DNA of 64,000 nt from Diploptera punctata (GCA_030220185.1 JASPKZ010000422.1:815001-879000); one strand, 5' to 3'; shown: positions 33,877 through 44,320, numbered from the stretch's first letter. Notes: generated by a model from the letters alone, not told the origin. Program-made: numbers and translations.

Positions 33877-34140
33877 CAGGTTCAAAATAGAAAAATTGAT
33901 TAATGAAAACACTCTTCAGACCGAAAAAGAAATTAATAAGAAATATAGAAATTTTACATATTAGGTCATACAATTAATTAAAAAAATAAACAAATTAAAT
34001 GTCAAGCTTGCACCAAAAATTATTACAGCCTAAATAAACCAATAAAAACTAAGAAAAATAAAAGGATTCACGAAGGAAAAATCAGAGATTTACCAGATAA
34101 AATGTGCAGATTGTGAAAAAATGTACAAGAAAACGCTTCA
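33877..34140 (+). pseudogene. Second Penelope-like remnant, start of GIY-YIG domain
   Basis: Lysine-rich frame with several stops leading into EIYQIKCADCEKMYKK. The pattern IYQIKCxxCxKMY is the first half of the Penelope GIY-YIG domain (GIYxIxCxxCxxxYIG), after which the match stops. Plus strand, short and decayed. It belongs to a different copy from 2109-2456. Confidence 0.5.
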
Positions 34141-35354
34141 AAACGCAGAGCCCCTGTTATGACCCACTGCGCATGTTCGACATGCTAAAGCTGTGTTTCA
34201 CGAGAATCCATTAGTCGCCGATGTCGTCTGAGTTGTGGGATTTGGAGGAGGCCAATTTTAACAATGAGTCTAGAGGTGTTTTACTTTTTTTCTTGTTTAC
34301 TCAAACGTATTCATTCTTATTTTACAACATTATGTAAGCCATGTGTACATACACTGTACCTCTTCATGTTATTACTTTTGTGATCACTGCACTATCATTT
34401 ATCTAAGTACATAAGTATTGTACAGTAAAATTGCACATTTTATTTGCAAAACCAATTGTACTGTATAGTATGTGCATTATTATTAGAACCCTTCAAACAA
34501 TTATCTGTGCAATACGTAAGTAGACCTTTTTGTAACTCTCGTACTGCGCGACATTCCAGTATCGTATTCTGTGAAACAATGAATAAGTAAGGGGTATGGA
34601 AGAAGGACAATGGGAAGATAGGAATCTCTGGAAAGCAGGAATTAAGGGCGGACTACAGTAAAGTGGAAAGCCTCTTTAATTATTAAGTAAAAGTATGAAT
34701 ACATAATTGAACCAGAAGTTCGCAGGTTCGCGTCCCCAATTATGCAGTTTTTTTCGTGATATTTTTATTAACATGTTTTATGAATTAAATACATCTTATT
34801 TTGATATTTGAATTAAATCAATGTTAATATCGTTATTGTAACCGTTACATTTACCGCATTCAGGGTTTGTTCTAGGTAATTACAATGTATTCATTGAATA
34901 GACTGTGATGCGCAGACGTCTGCGCAAAAGCAACATCCTCTAACAAGTTTGTTTATAATGAATCATATCAAGTTTTACCATGGGTCAGCGCACACACAAG
35001 GCAATCTTAATGCCCCACATATTGAGGGCGGTAATAGTTGCTGAGGGTTCATACACCCGATATTGATTTTGTTTTTGTTAAAGTTTTAATTTTAGGAGAT
35101 ATTATTTTCTTTCCTCGTTTATTTATTGGAAGAAGGTTTTAATTTATGTTTTTGTATGTTTTGTGCGTGCATTAAAACCATAAAACTCAAATATAAAATT
35201 TAATATGGAACTATATTACAGGCGAAATGCTATTCTAACATTCAGTTAGAAAAAGTAGAACGGGAATCGAACTCGTAAATGTACATACGTAACTGATTTA
35301 CAAGATGCATAATAAAGGAAAAACGGAAAAAAAAGTGTAGACGTACTGTACGGA
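34141..35354. other. No gene recognised; weak tRNA-like bits
   Basis: Box B-like GCAGGTTCGCGTCCCC near 34721 (plus) and GGGAATCGAACTCG near 35262 (minus) may be SINE head relics. Confidence 0.35.
34909..34926. repeat. Perfect 18-bp palindrome
   Basis: TGCGCAGACGTCTGCGCA equals its own reverse complement. No partner element seen. Confidence 0.9.
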
Positions 35355-36637
35355 GCACATACGGAAAAATGTACGATCTAGCTGGACAAAATTATTTTTT
35401 GAAGTTACGACGAAATGTGAAAATGGTAGTGAAACATATACTACATGAATCAAAGTTTTAAACTATATGCTTGTTTTGATTATGCTGTCAATGGCATCTT
35501 CGCTACAGCCAACCAAAGTTATCGCTCAGAACGCCAGTGAACTTTTAGTGAAAGTTCGGAGAGAGGTTTCGAACGCAGATGATGTCTGTTAAAGCTCTCG
35601 ACCACGGAAACACACTAAGCCAATCTCTCTCTTTCATGTTGCTTGAGTGTGCACTGCGTTACCTAGCAAACAACCCAGTACAATTACTGAAAACATGTTG
35701 ATGTGAATACGGCTTCTGCGAGCGCTCACGAAGTTCCCCGGTCGGTTGATAGAATCTGCGGATAACTCATTTTTTTTGTGTAAGGGTGTACAAGATGAGG
35801 TATGAGAACGTATTCTAGGTTACTTAAGTGACATAAATAGTATTTATAAATGGAGAAATGTTCTAGTTTCGTGAAAATATGTCTAATAGGAGAGCATTTG
35901 TTAATTTTATAAAATTTCATCCTCCTGCAAGGGTGGTTTATTCAAACAAAGTAATTATACTTTCTATAAATGCAGAAAATGCATGGTTAATAAATGTGTG
36001 AGGTTTCGTGAAAATATGCCTAATAGGAGAGCAATTATAAGTTTTATAAACATTTCACCCTCCTGTAAGGGGAGTTTTTTTCAAACAAAAGTAATGAGAG
36101 TTCCTATACATGCAAAAAATGCGTTGGTTAACAAATGTGTGAAGTTTCATGAACATAATAGGAGAGCAGTTGTAAAGTTTATGAAATTTTACCCTCCTGT
36201 AAGGGGTGATTTTTTCAAACAAAAGTAATTAAGAGTTTTTATACATGCAGGAAATGTAATGGTTAACAAATGTTGAATTTTCCTGAAAATATGTCTAATC
36301 GGAGAGCAATTGTAAATTTTATAAAATGTCACCCTCCTGTAAGGGGTGGTTTTTCAAAGCAAAAGTAATGAGAGTTTATATACATGCAGAAAATTCAATG
36401 GTTAACAAAAGTGTGAAGTTTCGTGAAAATATGTCTAATAGGAGAGCAATTGTATATTTTATAAACTTTCACCCTCCTATAAAGGATGTTTTTTTTTTCA
36501 AACAAAAGTAATGGGTGTTTCTATAGATATATAAAATGCAATGGTTAACAACTGTGTGAAATTTCGTGAAAATATGTCTAATAGGAGCGATGTCATTAAT
36601 TATGTCCAGCTAGATAATGCATGGTTCCGTATGTGCG
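35355..36637. mobile_element. Inverted-repeat-bounded unit carrying a tandem array
   Basis: GCACATACGGAA and ATCTAGCTGGACA at 35355-35393 recur in reverse at 36597-36637 with the same spacing. The interior right half is the ~140-bp tandem array at 35800-36594. No coding gene. It resembles MITE-like or Helitron-like elements with a core of tandem repeats. Target duplication not identified. Confidence 0.55.
35800..36594. repeat. Tandem array, about six units of 135-143 bp
   Basis: TAGGAGAGCA-type landmarks fall at 35887, 36024, 36159, 36299 (variant), 36439 and 36582, giving steps of 137, 135, 140, 140 and 143. Each unit carries TTTCGTGAAAATATG, CACCCTCCTGTAAGGGG and ATGGTTAACAA. Short frames repeating a peptide like NRRAIVxFI arise from the array and are not taken as genes. 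Confidence 0.9.
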
Positions 36638-36639
36638 GA

Positions 36640-36713
36640 GTTTCGAACGTGATGCGTCAATCTTTCATTTGCATTGGTAGTAAAAAGTTATAACCATTGA
36701 GCTAAAGGCGGAT
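36640..36713 (-). repeat. tRNA-like SINE head
   Basis: Minus strand: TTTAGCTCAATGGTTATAAC (box A-like) and ACGTTCGAAACTCC (box B) at tRNA spacing, joined directly to the right inverted arm of the array unit. This suggests a SINE whose body includes that arm. Confidence 0.45.
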
Positions 36714-36904
36714 ACACGTTGCCACTTGCAGTCACTGTATCGTATTATTTGTATTTTAATTTGAAATAATAAGTAGCGTGTCAACCATTTTACAAATTGA
36801 TCATAACTTGGACATTTTTATTCGTAGACCATTAGTTAATTATCTCAAATTGCTTAAAATATAATACATATCTATACGTAGTTAAATTTGTGTGGTATAA
36901 TTAA

Positions 36905-37043
36905 TTTTATGTTATAACTGTATTTTTTACATTTGCAATGAAGGCAAATATGATATGAAAAGTAAAATGAATGCTTGAGTCGGAATTTGAACCGGTCTCT
37001 AAACTCTGTACGTTTAGCGCTCTAACCAACTGAGCTACTCAAG
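36905..37043 (-). mobile_element. tRNA-derived repeat with well-kept tRNA-like head
   Basis: 36974-37043 reads on the minus strand as a 70-nt tRNA-like unit. The ends CTTGAGT/ACTCAAG can pair, the D-arm is GCTCAGTTGGTTAGAGC, the anticodon-stem pair is CTAAAC/GTTTAG, and box B is GGTTCAAATTCC. The T-stem pairs badly, there is one base too few after the acceptor strand, and the tail (GAAGGCAAATATGATATGA on the plus strand) recurs at 37205-37280. It is therefore a SINE head or tRNA pseudogene, not a working tRNA. Confidence 0.5.
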
Positions 37044-37204
37044 TATTCCAACATAAACATACATTTTTCTTATATATGTAGTATTCTCTTATTCACACAA
37101 GTGGTGACGGGAAGTCGTTCCAACTGACAGCTAGTGGCTAACATAACAGTTAAGCAAATTTTAAAGAGAATATTTACTTTATAGCAGTAACGCTTGCATA
37201 TTTA

Positions 37205-37280
37205 GATGTTCTAACTATATTTTTGACATTTGCCAATGAAGGCAAATATGATATGAAAAGAGAAATGAATGCTTGAGTCG
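37205..37280 (-). repeat. Partial copy of the preceding tRNA-derived repeat
   Basis: Shares CAATGAAGGCAAATATGATA and AATGAATGCTTGAGTCGG with 36930-36985, then runs into a TA microsatellite. Confidence 0.75.
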
Positions 37281-37287
37281 GGTTCAT

Positions 37288-37322
<35 letters not shown>
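37281..37322. repeat. (TA)n microsatellite
   Basis: About 18 TA units. Confidence 0.95.
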
Positions 37323-37325
<3 letters not shown>

Positions 37326-37383
37326 TAGATTTTTCAATGCCCAAGTTGTCATTTTGACATTTGTGATGTTTTCTCCTGGCAAA

Positions 37384-37497
37384 GCGTACTTGTAATACAC
37401 TTTTGAGGTTGGGGCGCCTGGATGGCGAGGTTACGCTGTACCGATGGCATGATAATTAATTATGATGATGATGCGCCAGGAGAGGCCTTAATCTAAA
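37384..37497 (-). mobile_element. SINE-F-like 3' fragment
   Basis: GCGCCAGGAGAGGCCTTAATC resembles the GCACCAGGAGAGTTCTTAACC of the copy at 31232. It abuts the 3' end of the LINE at 37498, so the two may share a 3' tail. Confidence 0.4.
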
Positions 37498-38508
37498 CTT
37501 ACTCATCATCATCATCACTCCAGGGATTAGGCAATTGCCCGTTCCGACTTTATAATGCATCAGCCCAACGTCTTCTAGGTCTTCCAACATCACGTCTTCC
37601 TCTTGCTTGATAATATCTTGCTAACAATGGATATCTCTCCTTACTCATTCCATCCATATGATCAATCCATTTCTGTCTGTAATTCGTGACCTCATCCAAT
37701 AAAGGCTGTACTTTCAATTCTTCTCTTATATCCTCATTTCTTATTCTATCAAGTCTTGTACATCCTTTAACTTGTCTTAGGAACCTCATCTCCGCCGTCT
37801 GTATTCTATCCTTCTGTTTTTTTCATTGGAGCTCAAGTTTCACACCTATACAATATTGTGGGAACCGCCGTAACATTATACATTTTTATCTTGGTTTCTT
37901 TTCTAATTTTATTTTTGAATGTTCTCTGTATTGTTCCACACACCGTCTGAAATTTATTTATTTTGGAGTCAATATCTCTTTCCACATTGTAACCAACATC
38001 CCAGCCCAAATATTTGAAACTAGAAACCTGTTCTATACTTTGATTTTCTAAAATAATTTTAGATCTCACTGTATCTCTTCCTCTAAAAGCCATGGTCTTC
38101 GTTTTCCTTACAGAAATCTTTAGATCATATAATTTACATATTTCATTTAATGCATGCATATATTTCTGTAAGTCGTCTTCATTTTTCTGTATTATGATTA
38201 CATCGTCAGCAAATAGAAGATTATTTATGCACACTTTATTATCTATTCTTATTCCTGGATTCACTAAAACTTTCCATTTATTTAAAATATTATATATATA
38301 TATATATTAAACAAAGTGGGTGATAAACTACATCCTTGTCGTAATCCAGTATTTGTTTTGATTGTATCTGTTCTTTTGAATCCGGTATCTATAATTATAT
38401 TTGTGTCTTCATATAATTTCTTTATTGTTTCAACAAGGCACAGCGGGTATCCTTTCATTCGTAATATTTCCCATAATTTTGTCTGTTCACTCGATCGAAG
38501 GCCTTAAT
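37498..38508 (-). pseudogene. LINE reverse transcriptase, 5'-truncated
   Basis: Minus strand, high to low: KLWEILRMKGYPLCLVETIK, TGLRQGCSLSPTLFNIYI (RT motif B), NNLLFADDVIII (catalytic FADD), SSFKYLGWD, KMYNVTAVPTILYRCE, then MRFLRQVKGCTRLDRIRNED, RQKWIDHMDGM, GRRDVGRPRRRWADAL, and a tail encoding SDDDDE from GAT repeats. Two long frames (37833-38264 and 37550-37789) are joined by a frame break, and an expanded TA run lies at about 38291-38308 inside the coding part. Its endonuclease and upstream RT motifs are missing. Confidence 0.85.
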
Positions 38509-38535
38509 CATATAAGGCGAATATTATATTGATGA

Positions 38536-38715
38536 TAATGATGGTTACATGGTGTTCGGGGACCGTTTGGATCTTAAAATTTCCTGACATCTGTCTTACA
38601 GGTGAGGAAAATTTCCGAAAAAAAAGCCTCACACAGGAAACTTGTCCCGACCGGGGAACGAACCCGGGCCCGCTGCATTATAAGGCAGTAGGCTAACTCG
38701 AGAGCACAGCAGTGG
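38536..38715 (-). mobile_element. SINE-B copy, 5' half
   Basis: Minus strand: GTCCACTGCTGTGCTCTCG, box B-like GGGTTCGTTCCCCGG, then GTTTCCTGTGTGAGGC and CTCACCTGTAAGACAGATG. The 3' half is absent. Confidence 0.8.
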
Positions 38716-39365
38716 ACAAGATAATTTAATCAATTTATTTAAAATATTCCTGCGCCCAATTAATCTGTTCATTCTGTTCCACATCCATCGTCCAATCCTT
38801 TTTATTTCAGGCTACTCACAACACCATGGATCCACGTTATTTCTCGCCGTCCTTTTTTGTTCTACCAAGTGGTACTTATTTTGGCATCTGAATACAATTT
38901 GTCCGTTTTTTATGCTCAGGTCTAAATTTTGAAGTTGTTTTACCTGAGTTGTTAAAATACCGGCGAAAGACACCGTAAATTGTAATTGTGATTTGATCAA
39001 ATGTATTGGAGTGACTAAAATTGAAAGGAAACGTATTTTTTTAAACTGCCAAAATGTTACGATTCGGTTGTTGATCTTTCATTGCGCTTTGTTTACGTCC
39101 ATTAATGTAAGTTTAGTATTCAGTATTGTGTTATTGACGCAGCTGTCAGATTTGTCGTGGTGTGCTCTTTATTTCCTGTTTAAAACTGCGCATTTACTAG
39201 ACAGTGATGGACATTGCCAAATATCTGTCTCTTGGACAACTCATGTCCATGATTGATGTTCCTTACAGAGCGCATGTTAAACAGGGACAATCGTCTGTAA
39301 AACATATGTTTGTTTTATTCTCCATTTACAGATCATATTTTCCATAAGTGTTGTTCTAGAATAGT
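38716..39365. other. No gene recognised
   Basis: A SINE-E-like tail (GTCTAAATTTTGAAG, ACCTGAGTTGTTAAAA) at 38920-38960 is the only hint of a known repeat. Confidence 0.4.
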
Positions 39366-39450
39366 GATTCAGTATGCCACTGTGGTCAAAGAAGCAGCGG
39401 GTCGAGTTCGATCTCCTGTAGGGACAAATCGGCCAATCTAAGGTGAATTT
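39366..39450 (+). repeat. tRNA-like SINE head fragment
   Basis: CACTGTGGTCAAAGAAGCAG and box B-like GAGTTCGATCTCC resemble the SINE-B head. Confidence 0.4.
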
Positions 39451-39542
39451 TTCCCCCTTCATCTGTAGTATTAGTATTTATTCCAAGTGCTAATAGCCCT
39501 ATTTTATATAACTATATTAAAACTGTAGTTTTAGCAAATACA

Positions 39543-39859
39543 GCCATCCATAGTAATTCTGCCCGAGGGCAGGTCTTTCACTGCAATCATAGTATTTTCA
39601 TGCTACGCTTTGCAGCTTTTGTAGGGAATAATAGGTGTGGTAGCTTCCCATTGCTTTCCTCACCGGTGAAGGACGATGATGATGATGGCCGGATGATTTT
39701 TGGGGACCGTTGGGCCCTAAGCTTCCTGACATTTGTCTTACAGGCGAGGAAAAACCCCGAAAAGAAACCTAACCCAGGAACCTGTCCCGACCGGGAATCG
39801 AACCCGGACTCGCTGCGTGACAAGGTAGCACGCTACCTCGAGACCACAGGGGTGGACAA
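39543..39859 (-). mobile_element. SINE-B, full-length, with target duplication
   Basis: Minus-strand copy of 7822-8174 from the tRNA-like head (GTCCACCCCTGTGGTCTCG near 39856) to the CAGAATTACTATGGATGG end. CAAATACA flanks it at 39535-39542 and 39860-39867. The right duplication runs straight into the (ACAT)n array. Confidence 0.9.
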
Positions 39860-39861
39860 CA

Positions 39862-39964
39862 AATACATACATGCATACATACATACATACATACATACAT
39901 ACATACATACATACATACATACATACATACATACATACATACATACATACATACATACATACAT

Positions 39965-40001
<37 letters not shown>

Positions 40002-40024
40002 TATACCCACATACATACATACAC
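39862..40024. repeat. (ACAT)n/(AC)n array 1
   Basis: Mostly ACAT units with an AC stretch near 39981-40000. It directly precedes the first R1-type LINE fragment. Tyr/His/Met repeat frames here are artefacts. Confidence 0.95.
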
Positions 40025-40029
40025 AATCA

Positions 40030-41123
40030 ATGCTTAAGTCAAGGATGCTTCCCAAAACTATGGAAAACATCGCAAATAATCCCTATTGTGAAACCAGGAA
40101 AGGAAGAAAGTCACGAAGTTACAAAGTTTAGACCAATAAGTCTAATAAATATCGAGGGAAAAATACTAGAAAAACTGATGATAGATAGGATAAACCATCA
40201 CATACACGCAAACAACCTACTTAACTCGAACCAATATGGATTTGTCCCACAAAAAGGAACCATAGATGCAGCGTTAGCAGTTAAAAAATACATTAAAGAT
40301 AATTTAGACCAGAAGAACAGTTTGATAATTACCAGCCTGGACGTACAGGGAGCATTTGCGCTGCTTGGTGGCCCGGCATACTCCACAACCTGAGGAATCT
40401 TCATTGCCCCAAAAACTTATACTACTTAGTCAAACATTATTTCAAAGACAGAATAGCCAAACTTTCAATTAACCACAGCAGAGTAGAAAAGGAAGTGGCG
40501 AAAAGCTGCCCTCAAGGGTCCTGCTGTGGCCCGGGACTCTGGAATATTTTATATAATCCTCTACTCAGCTTACAATATACAAAACGAAGTAAACTATTAG
40601 CTTTTGCAGACGACCTAATACTGATGACATCAGGAAAAACAAGGAAATAGCAGAAATGTACGCTAATACAGACTTAAAGAAAATTGAAGATTGGTCTAAA
40701 CAATATAAACTCCAATTTAATAATAACAAATCAAAAACTTTACTGGTATCAAGAAAACGAAAAGAAGACAAAAGCAATATAAATATATTTTTAAATAACA
40801 GGACAATAGAACAAGTACAACAACTGAAGTACCTAGGGATACTATTCGACAGCAAATTCAACTTTAACTTACATATAAAACAAGTATCAGAGAAATGCAT
40901 AAAACTCATAAACTCACTAGCGAAATCAGCCAAACTGAACTGGGGTCTGGGCCAAAAAGCATTAACGACAATATACAAAGGTGCTGTACTTCCAATGCTG
41001 CTGTACGGTGTGCAAGTATGGGAAGAATCCATCCTTAAAAAGAAGAACATGTTACAATTTCAGAGAACACAAAGATTGATGAATATCAAAAATTACAAAG
41101 GCGTACCGAACTGTGTCTTATGA
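40030..41123 (+). pseudogene. R1-type reverse transcriptase
   Basis: In order: CFPKLWKTSQIIPIVKPGK, FRPISLINIEGKILEKLM, NQYGFVPQKGTIDAALAV, SLDVQGAF, then in another frame WWPGILHNLRNLHCPKNLYY, KSCPQGSCCGPGLWN and LLAFADDLILM (catalytic FADD), then an open frame of 155 codons (40656-41123) with LKYLGILFD and AVLPMLLYGVQVWE. Frame changes near 40075, 40360-40400 and 40620 inactivate it. A TA microsatellite (41177-41216) follows the last RT motif. Confidence 0.85.
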
Positions 41124-41129
41124 GGCGTC

Positions 41130-41174
41130 TTGTGTTCTGGCAGCAGTCAAACCGATAAACATAAAAATCCAAGA

Positions 41175-41220
<46 letters not shown>

Positions 41221-42198
41221 GCACACATAACGATACAGACACACTATTGGAAGATGTCCCGAAACTGAAAGAGTGGCCCCATACAGCGGACAGAGTCAGA
41301 ATCCTAGAAGCACAAGAAAATGCACGGTACAACATAGAAATTTACACTGACGGGAGCAAAATAAACGGGAAAGTTGGAGCAGCAGCAGTAATATTCCAAG
41401 ACGGGGTACCGATTAAAAAATTGAAATACAAACTCGGTACGCACTGCTCCAACAACCAAGCGGAGCAAATTGCGATTCTTCAGGCTCTCAAAGAAATAAA
41501 TGAAAACTCCGAACTAAAAATAAAACAAAAACTAGGAGTAGTTAACACTGACAGCCAAATAACAGTCCAACTCCTAAAAAATGGACAAATCCGCAGCATA
41601 TTAGCAGAGAACATAAAGGAAAAAATAAAACAACTTCAGGACAATGGATGGGTAATCCACATAAAATGGGTTAAGGCACACGCAGGGTTGTATGGAAATG
41701 AGCTAGCAGATAAACTAGCGAAGGAAGCTGCACAGGAAGATGGGGACGAGGAAGTATACAACAAGATGCCTAAAGCCGAAGTAATCAGGGGCGCAGAGGA
41801 GAGAGGATTACAGAGGTGTCAAAACCAATGGGAGAGATCTACAAAAGGAAATGTCACCAAACTGTTCTTCCCATCTGTACAAGATCGAATAAAGCAGAGG
41901 ATCCCTCTCAACGGACAAATTACGACCTTTCTATCCGGACATGGGCAGACAAGACAGTATTTCCATCGATTTAAAATAGTGCAAAGTGAAATGTGTAAGT
42001 GTGGACAATATATACATAATGTGAACCATTTAATATATGTGTTCTATATTAAACACTGAAAGAAACATTTTAAAACATAATATCAGTTTAAAAGGCGGAC
42101 AGTGGCCAATAACAAATAATATTTTAGTGAAGGTTTATTTAAAAGAATTTATAAACTATATAAACTCGATAAATTTCGAAAATTGTAACTGTATATAA
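41130..42198 (+). pseudogene. LINE RNase H domain and C-terminal zinc knuckle
   Basis: A 309-codon frame (41130-42059) opens through the TA run into an RNase H fold with all acidic residues visible: IEIYTDGSK, NNQAEQIAIL, VNTDSQ, and GNELADKLAKEA with KAHAG before it. The C-terminus, TTFLSGHGQTRQYFHRFK then C-x-C-x8-H, is the CCHC-like end of R1/I-type LINEs. One base is missing near 42040. In the other frame the homology continues (CSILNTERNIL to KEFINYINSINF) to a stop at 42196-42198, parallel to the ending of the second copy. The enzyme would degrade the RNA template during reverse transcription. Confidence 0.85.
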
Positions 42199-42307
42199 TA
42201 TTGTAACTTTACATAATATTGTAAATATAAAATTGTAATAGTTGATAGAATGCATGTAATGTTACCATGTAATGGATCATGCTGTATTAATAAATAAAAT
42301 AAAAAAA

Positions 42308-42408
42308 TACATACATACATACATACATACATACATACATACATACATACATACATACATACATACATACATACATACATACATACATACATACATACAT
42401 ACATACAT

Positions 42409-42467
<59 letters not shown>

Positions 42468-42520
42468 TACATACATACATACATACATACATACATACAT
42501 ACATACATACATACATACAT
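42308..42520. repeat. (ACAT)n/(AC)n array 2
   Basis: ACAT units, an AC block (42425-42462) and more ACAT, placed exactly between the 3' end of the first LINE and the 5' end of the second. Confidence 0.97.
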
Positions 42521-43347
42521 AACATTAGATTCACTAGAAAACAATAAAAACCAACAAAACCTAATAGCATCCATTAGAGAGATAACTAAAAACTTAGAAA
42601 TTCAGAATTGGAAAATTCACTACACATGGGTCAAGGCACACAACGGGAATGATGGCAACGAGATTGCTGATAGGTTGGCTAAACAAGCAGCAGGGAATGG
42701 AGAATTTCCAGTGTGTTACGACCGTAAACCAGTCAGTGTAGTTTTTAGTGAATTGCAATCAATGAGTTTAAATAAGTGGGAAAATGAATGGCAAAATACC
42801 ACAAAGGGGGTGCAGTGACAAAATCCTTTTTACCTAGCGTGAAAGACAGATTGAAATTAAATTACCCTTAACAGGAAAAATAACAACCTTCTTAACAGGG
42901 CACGGTGATATAAACAGTTATTACTATCGCTTTAAAATAAAAGATAGCCCTTTGTGTACATGCGGCATTTCAGATCAAACTATAGATCATCTATTATTTC
43001 AATGTACAAAAATAGAAACAGAAAGGCGGTTATTTAAAAACAACATGCTTAAGAAAAATGGTAATTGGACATTCGATAAAGTAAGACTAGTAGTGGTGTA
43101 TACAGAAGAATTAATCTCCTTCATTAATTCCATAAAATTAAACAAACTTTAGAACAAATAAAAAAAAGCCAATTCAATGAGCATAACAAATAAAAAAAAA
43201 AAGAAAAGAAAGTGGCCATAGAAAATTAATTAAAAGACAAGAATTGTTATTTCCTTGTAAATAATTTTATGTAAATAATGTTGTAAACTAAAGCATGTAG
43301 TATTACATTTTTTGTTATGGAACATGCTGAATAAAGAGAAAAAAAAA
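42521..43347 (+). mobile_element. Second R1-type LINE (Waldo-like), more strongly 5'-truncated
   Basis: Starts within RNase H (WVKAHNGNDGNEIADRLAKQ), breaks frame near 42810 and 42870, then runs to a stop through LTGKITTFLTGHGDINSYYY, the knuckle CTCGISDQTIDHLLFQC and EELISFINSIKLNKL (42952-43152). The 3' region has AACATGCTGAATAAAGAG and an A-run entering the third array. It is homologous to, but clearly diverged from, the first copy. Confidence 0.85.
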
Positions 43348-43586
43348 TACATACATACATACATACATACATACATACATACATACATACATACATACAT
43401 ACATACATACATACATACATACACATACACACACACACACACACATACACACATACACACATACACACATACACACATACACACATACACACATACATAC
43501 ATACATACATACATACATACATACATACATACATACATACATACATACATACATACATACATACATACATACATACATACATACAT

Positions 43587-43623
<37 letters not shown>

Positions 43624-43692
43624 TACCCACATATATACATACATACATACATACATACATACATACATACATACATACATACATACATACAT

Positions 43693-43741
<49 letters not shown>
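43348..43741. repeat. (ACAT)n/(ACAC)n array 3
   Basis: Nearly 400 bp of ACAT with ACAC-rich higher-order blocks (CACATACA repeats at 43440-43495) and a TA end. Confidence 0.97.
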
Positions 43742-43867
43742 AACAGTAACAATATTTTAGAATAGTAACTATATAAGGTCATTTAACAATTATTTTAAGA
43801 AAGGTACACAAATTTGTGTAAGTACATAGCTATATAGCTTATATATATATATATACCTCATATGACT

Positions 43868-44320
43868 CGGCTGAGGACATGGTTATTTCCTAACGGGAGT
43901 TTCTTAACCAAGCTATCGTCATTACGCTCATTTAATATACTTGGCGTGAAAGAGTTTTTTACCTTTATCTTTAAATTATTATTTTTTATAGGTTTTAAGC
44001 TTTTTTTTATTTCTCTTATTTAGTGAACATATTTAAGTAGTCAGCGAGTGACATTTGGTTACCACATCGCCTCATTGTGATATCTAGAACATAATTAAAG
44101 TACTATTTGTATGGATGAAGGTCGGTTAAATTTTACAGATGCTTTTTTATTCAGGCGTGCGGTTCTTTTACGAGCCTGAAAATCTTCAGACTGGTGTCTC
44201 ACGACTTCAAGTCGCTTCCGGAGGACTTGTCCCTTAAATTTGTCCATCCTAAAAATGACCCCGATCAGATTTGAACCGCGACTCACGGGTCTAGAGACAA
44301 GCGCCGCGGGCGACGCATAA
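43868..44320 (-). mobile_element. SINE-D copy
   Basis: Minus strand: GCGTCGCCCGCGGCG head with box B-like GCGGTTCAAATCTG, TTTAGGATGGACAAATT, GAAGATTTTCAGGCTCG, TGTAAAATTTAACCGACC and 3' GAAATAACCATGTCCTCAGC. Longer than the copy at 26660, with internal AT-rich extra sequence. Confidence 0.75.

Larger units (their letters stand above)
40028..42307 (+). mobile_element. R1-type LINE (Waldo-like), 5'-truncated, between ACAT arrays
   Basis: About 2.28 kb: reverse transcriptase (from the finger region on), RNase H and a C-terminal zinc knuckle, then a 3' untranslated region with ATGCTGTATTAATAAATAAA and an A-run that passes directly into the next TACA array. The 5' end also meets an ACAT array. 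Waldo elements of the R1 clade are known to insert into ACAY repeats, and the arrangement fits that specificity. The clade call rests on the WWPGIL and QGS...GLWN motifs. Confidence 0.85.

Noticed and set aside
35800..36594. CRISPR array
   Set aside because: Units are about 140 bp with no short repeat/spacer alternation, and the DNA is eukaryotic.
36974..37043. Functional tRNA gene
   Set aside because: Acceptor and anticodon arms pair, but the T-stem does not, spacing is one base short, the loop is atypical, and part of the unit is repeated nearby, so a SINE head or pseudogene is more likely.
37686..38051. 121-codon plus-strand frame
   Set aside because: Antisense of the LINE at 37498-38508.
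39769..40070. Long Tyr/Met/Val/Cys or His/Thr/Tyr open frames over the ACAT arrays (also at 42156-42574 and 43230-43782)
   Set aside because: They are translations of a 4-bp repeat without stops in several frames, not genes.
40565..41050. 161-codon hydrophobic minus-strand frame
   Set aside because: Antisense shadow of the LINE reverse transcriptase, which has recognisable motifs on the plus strand.
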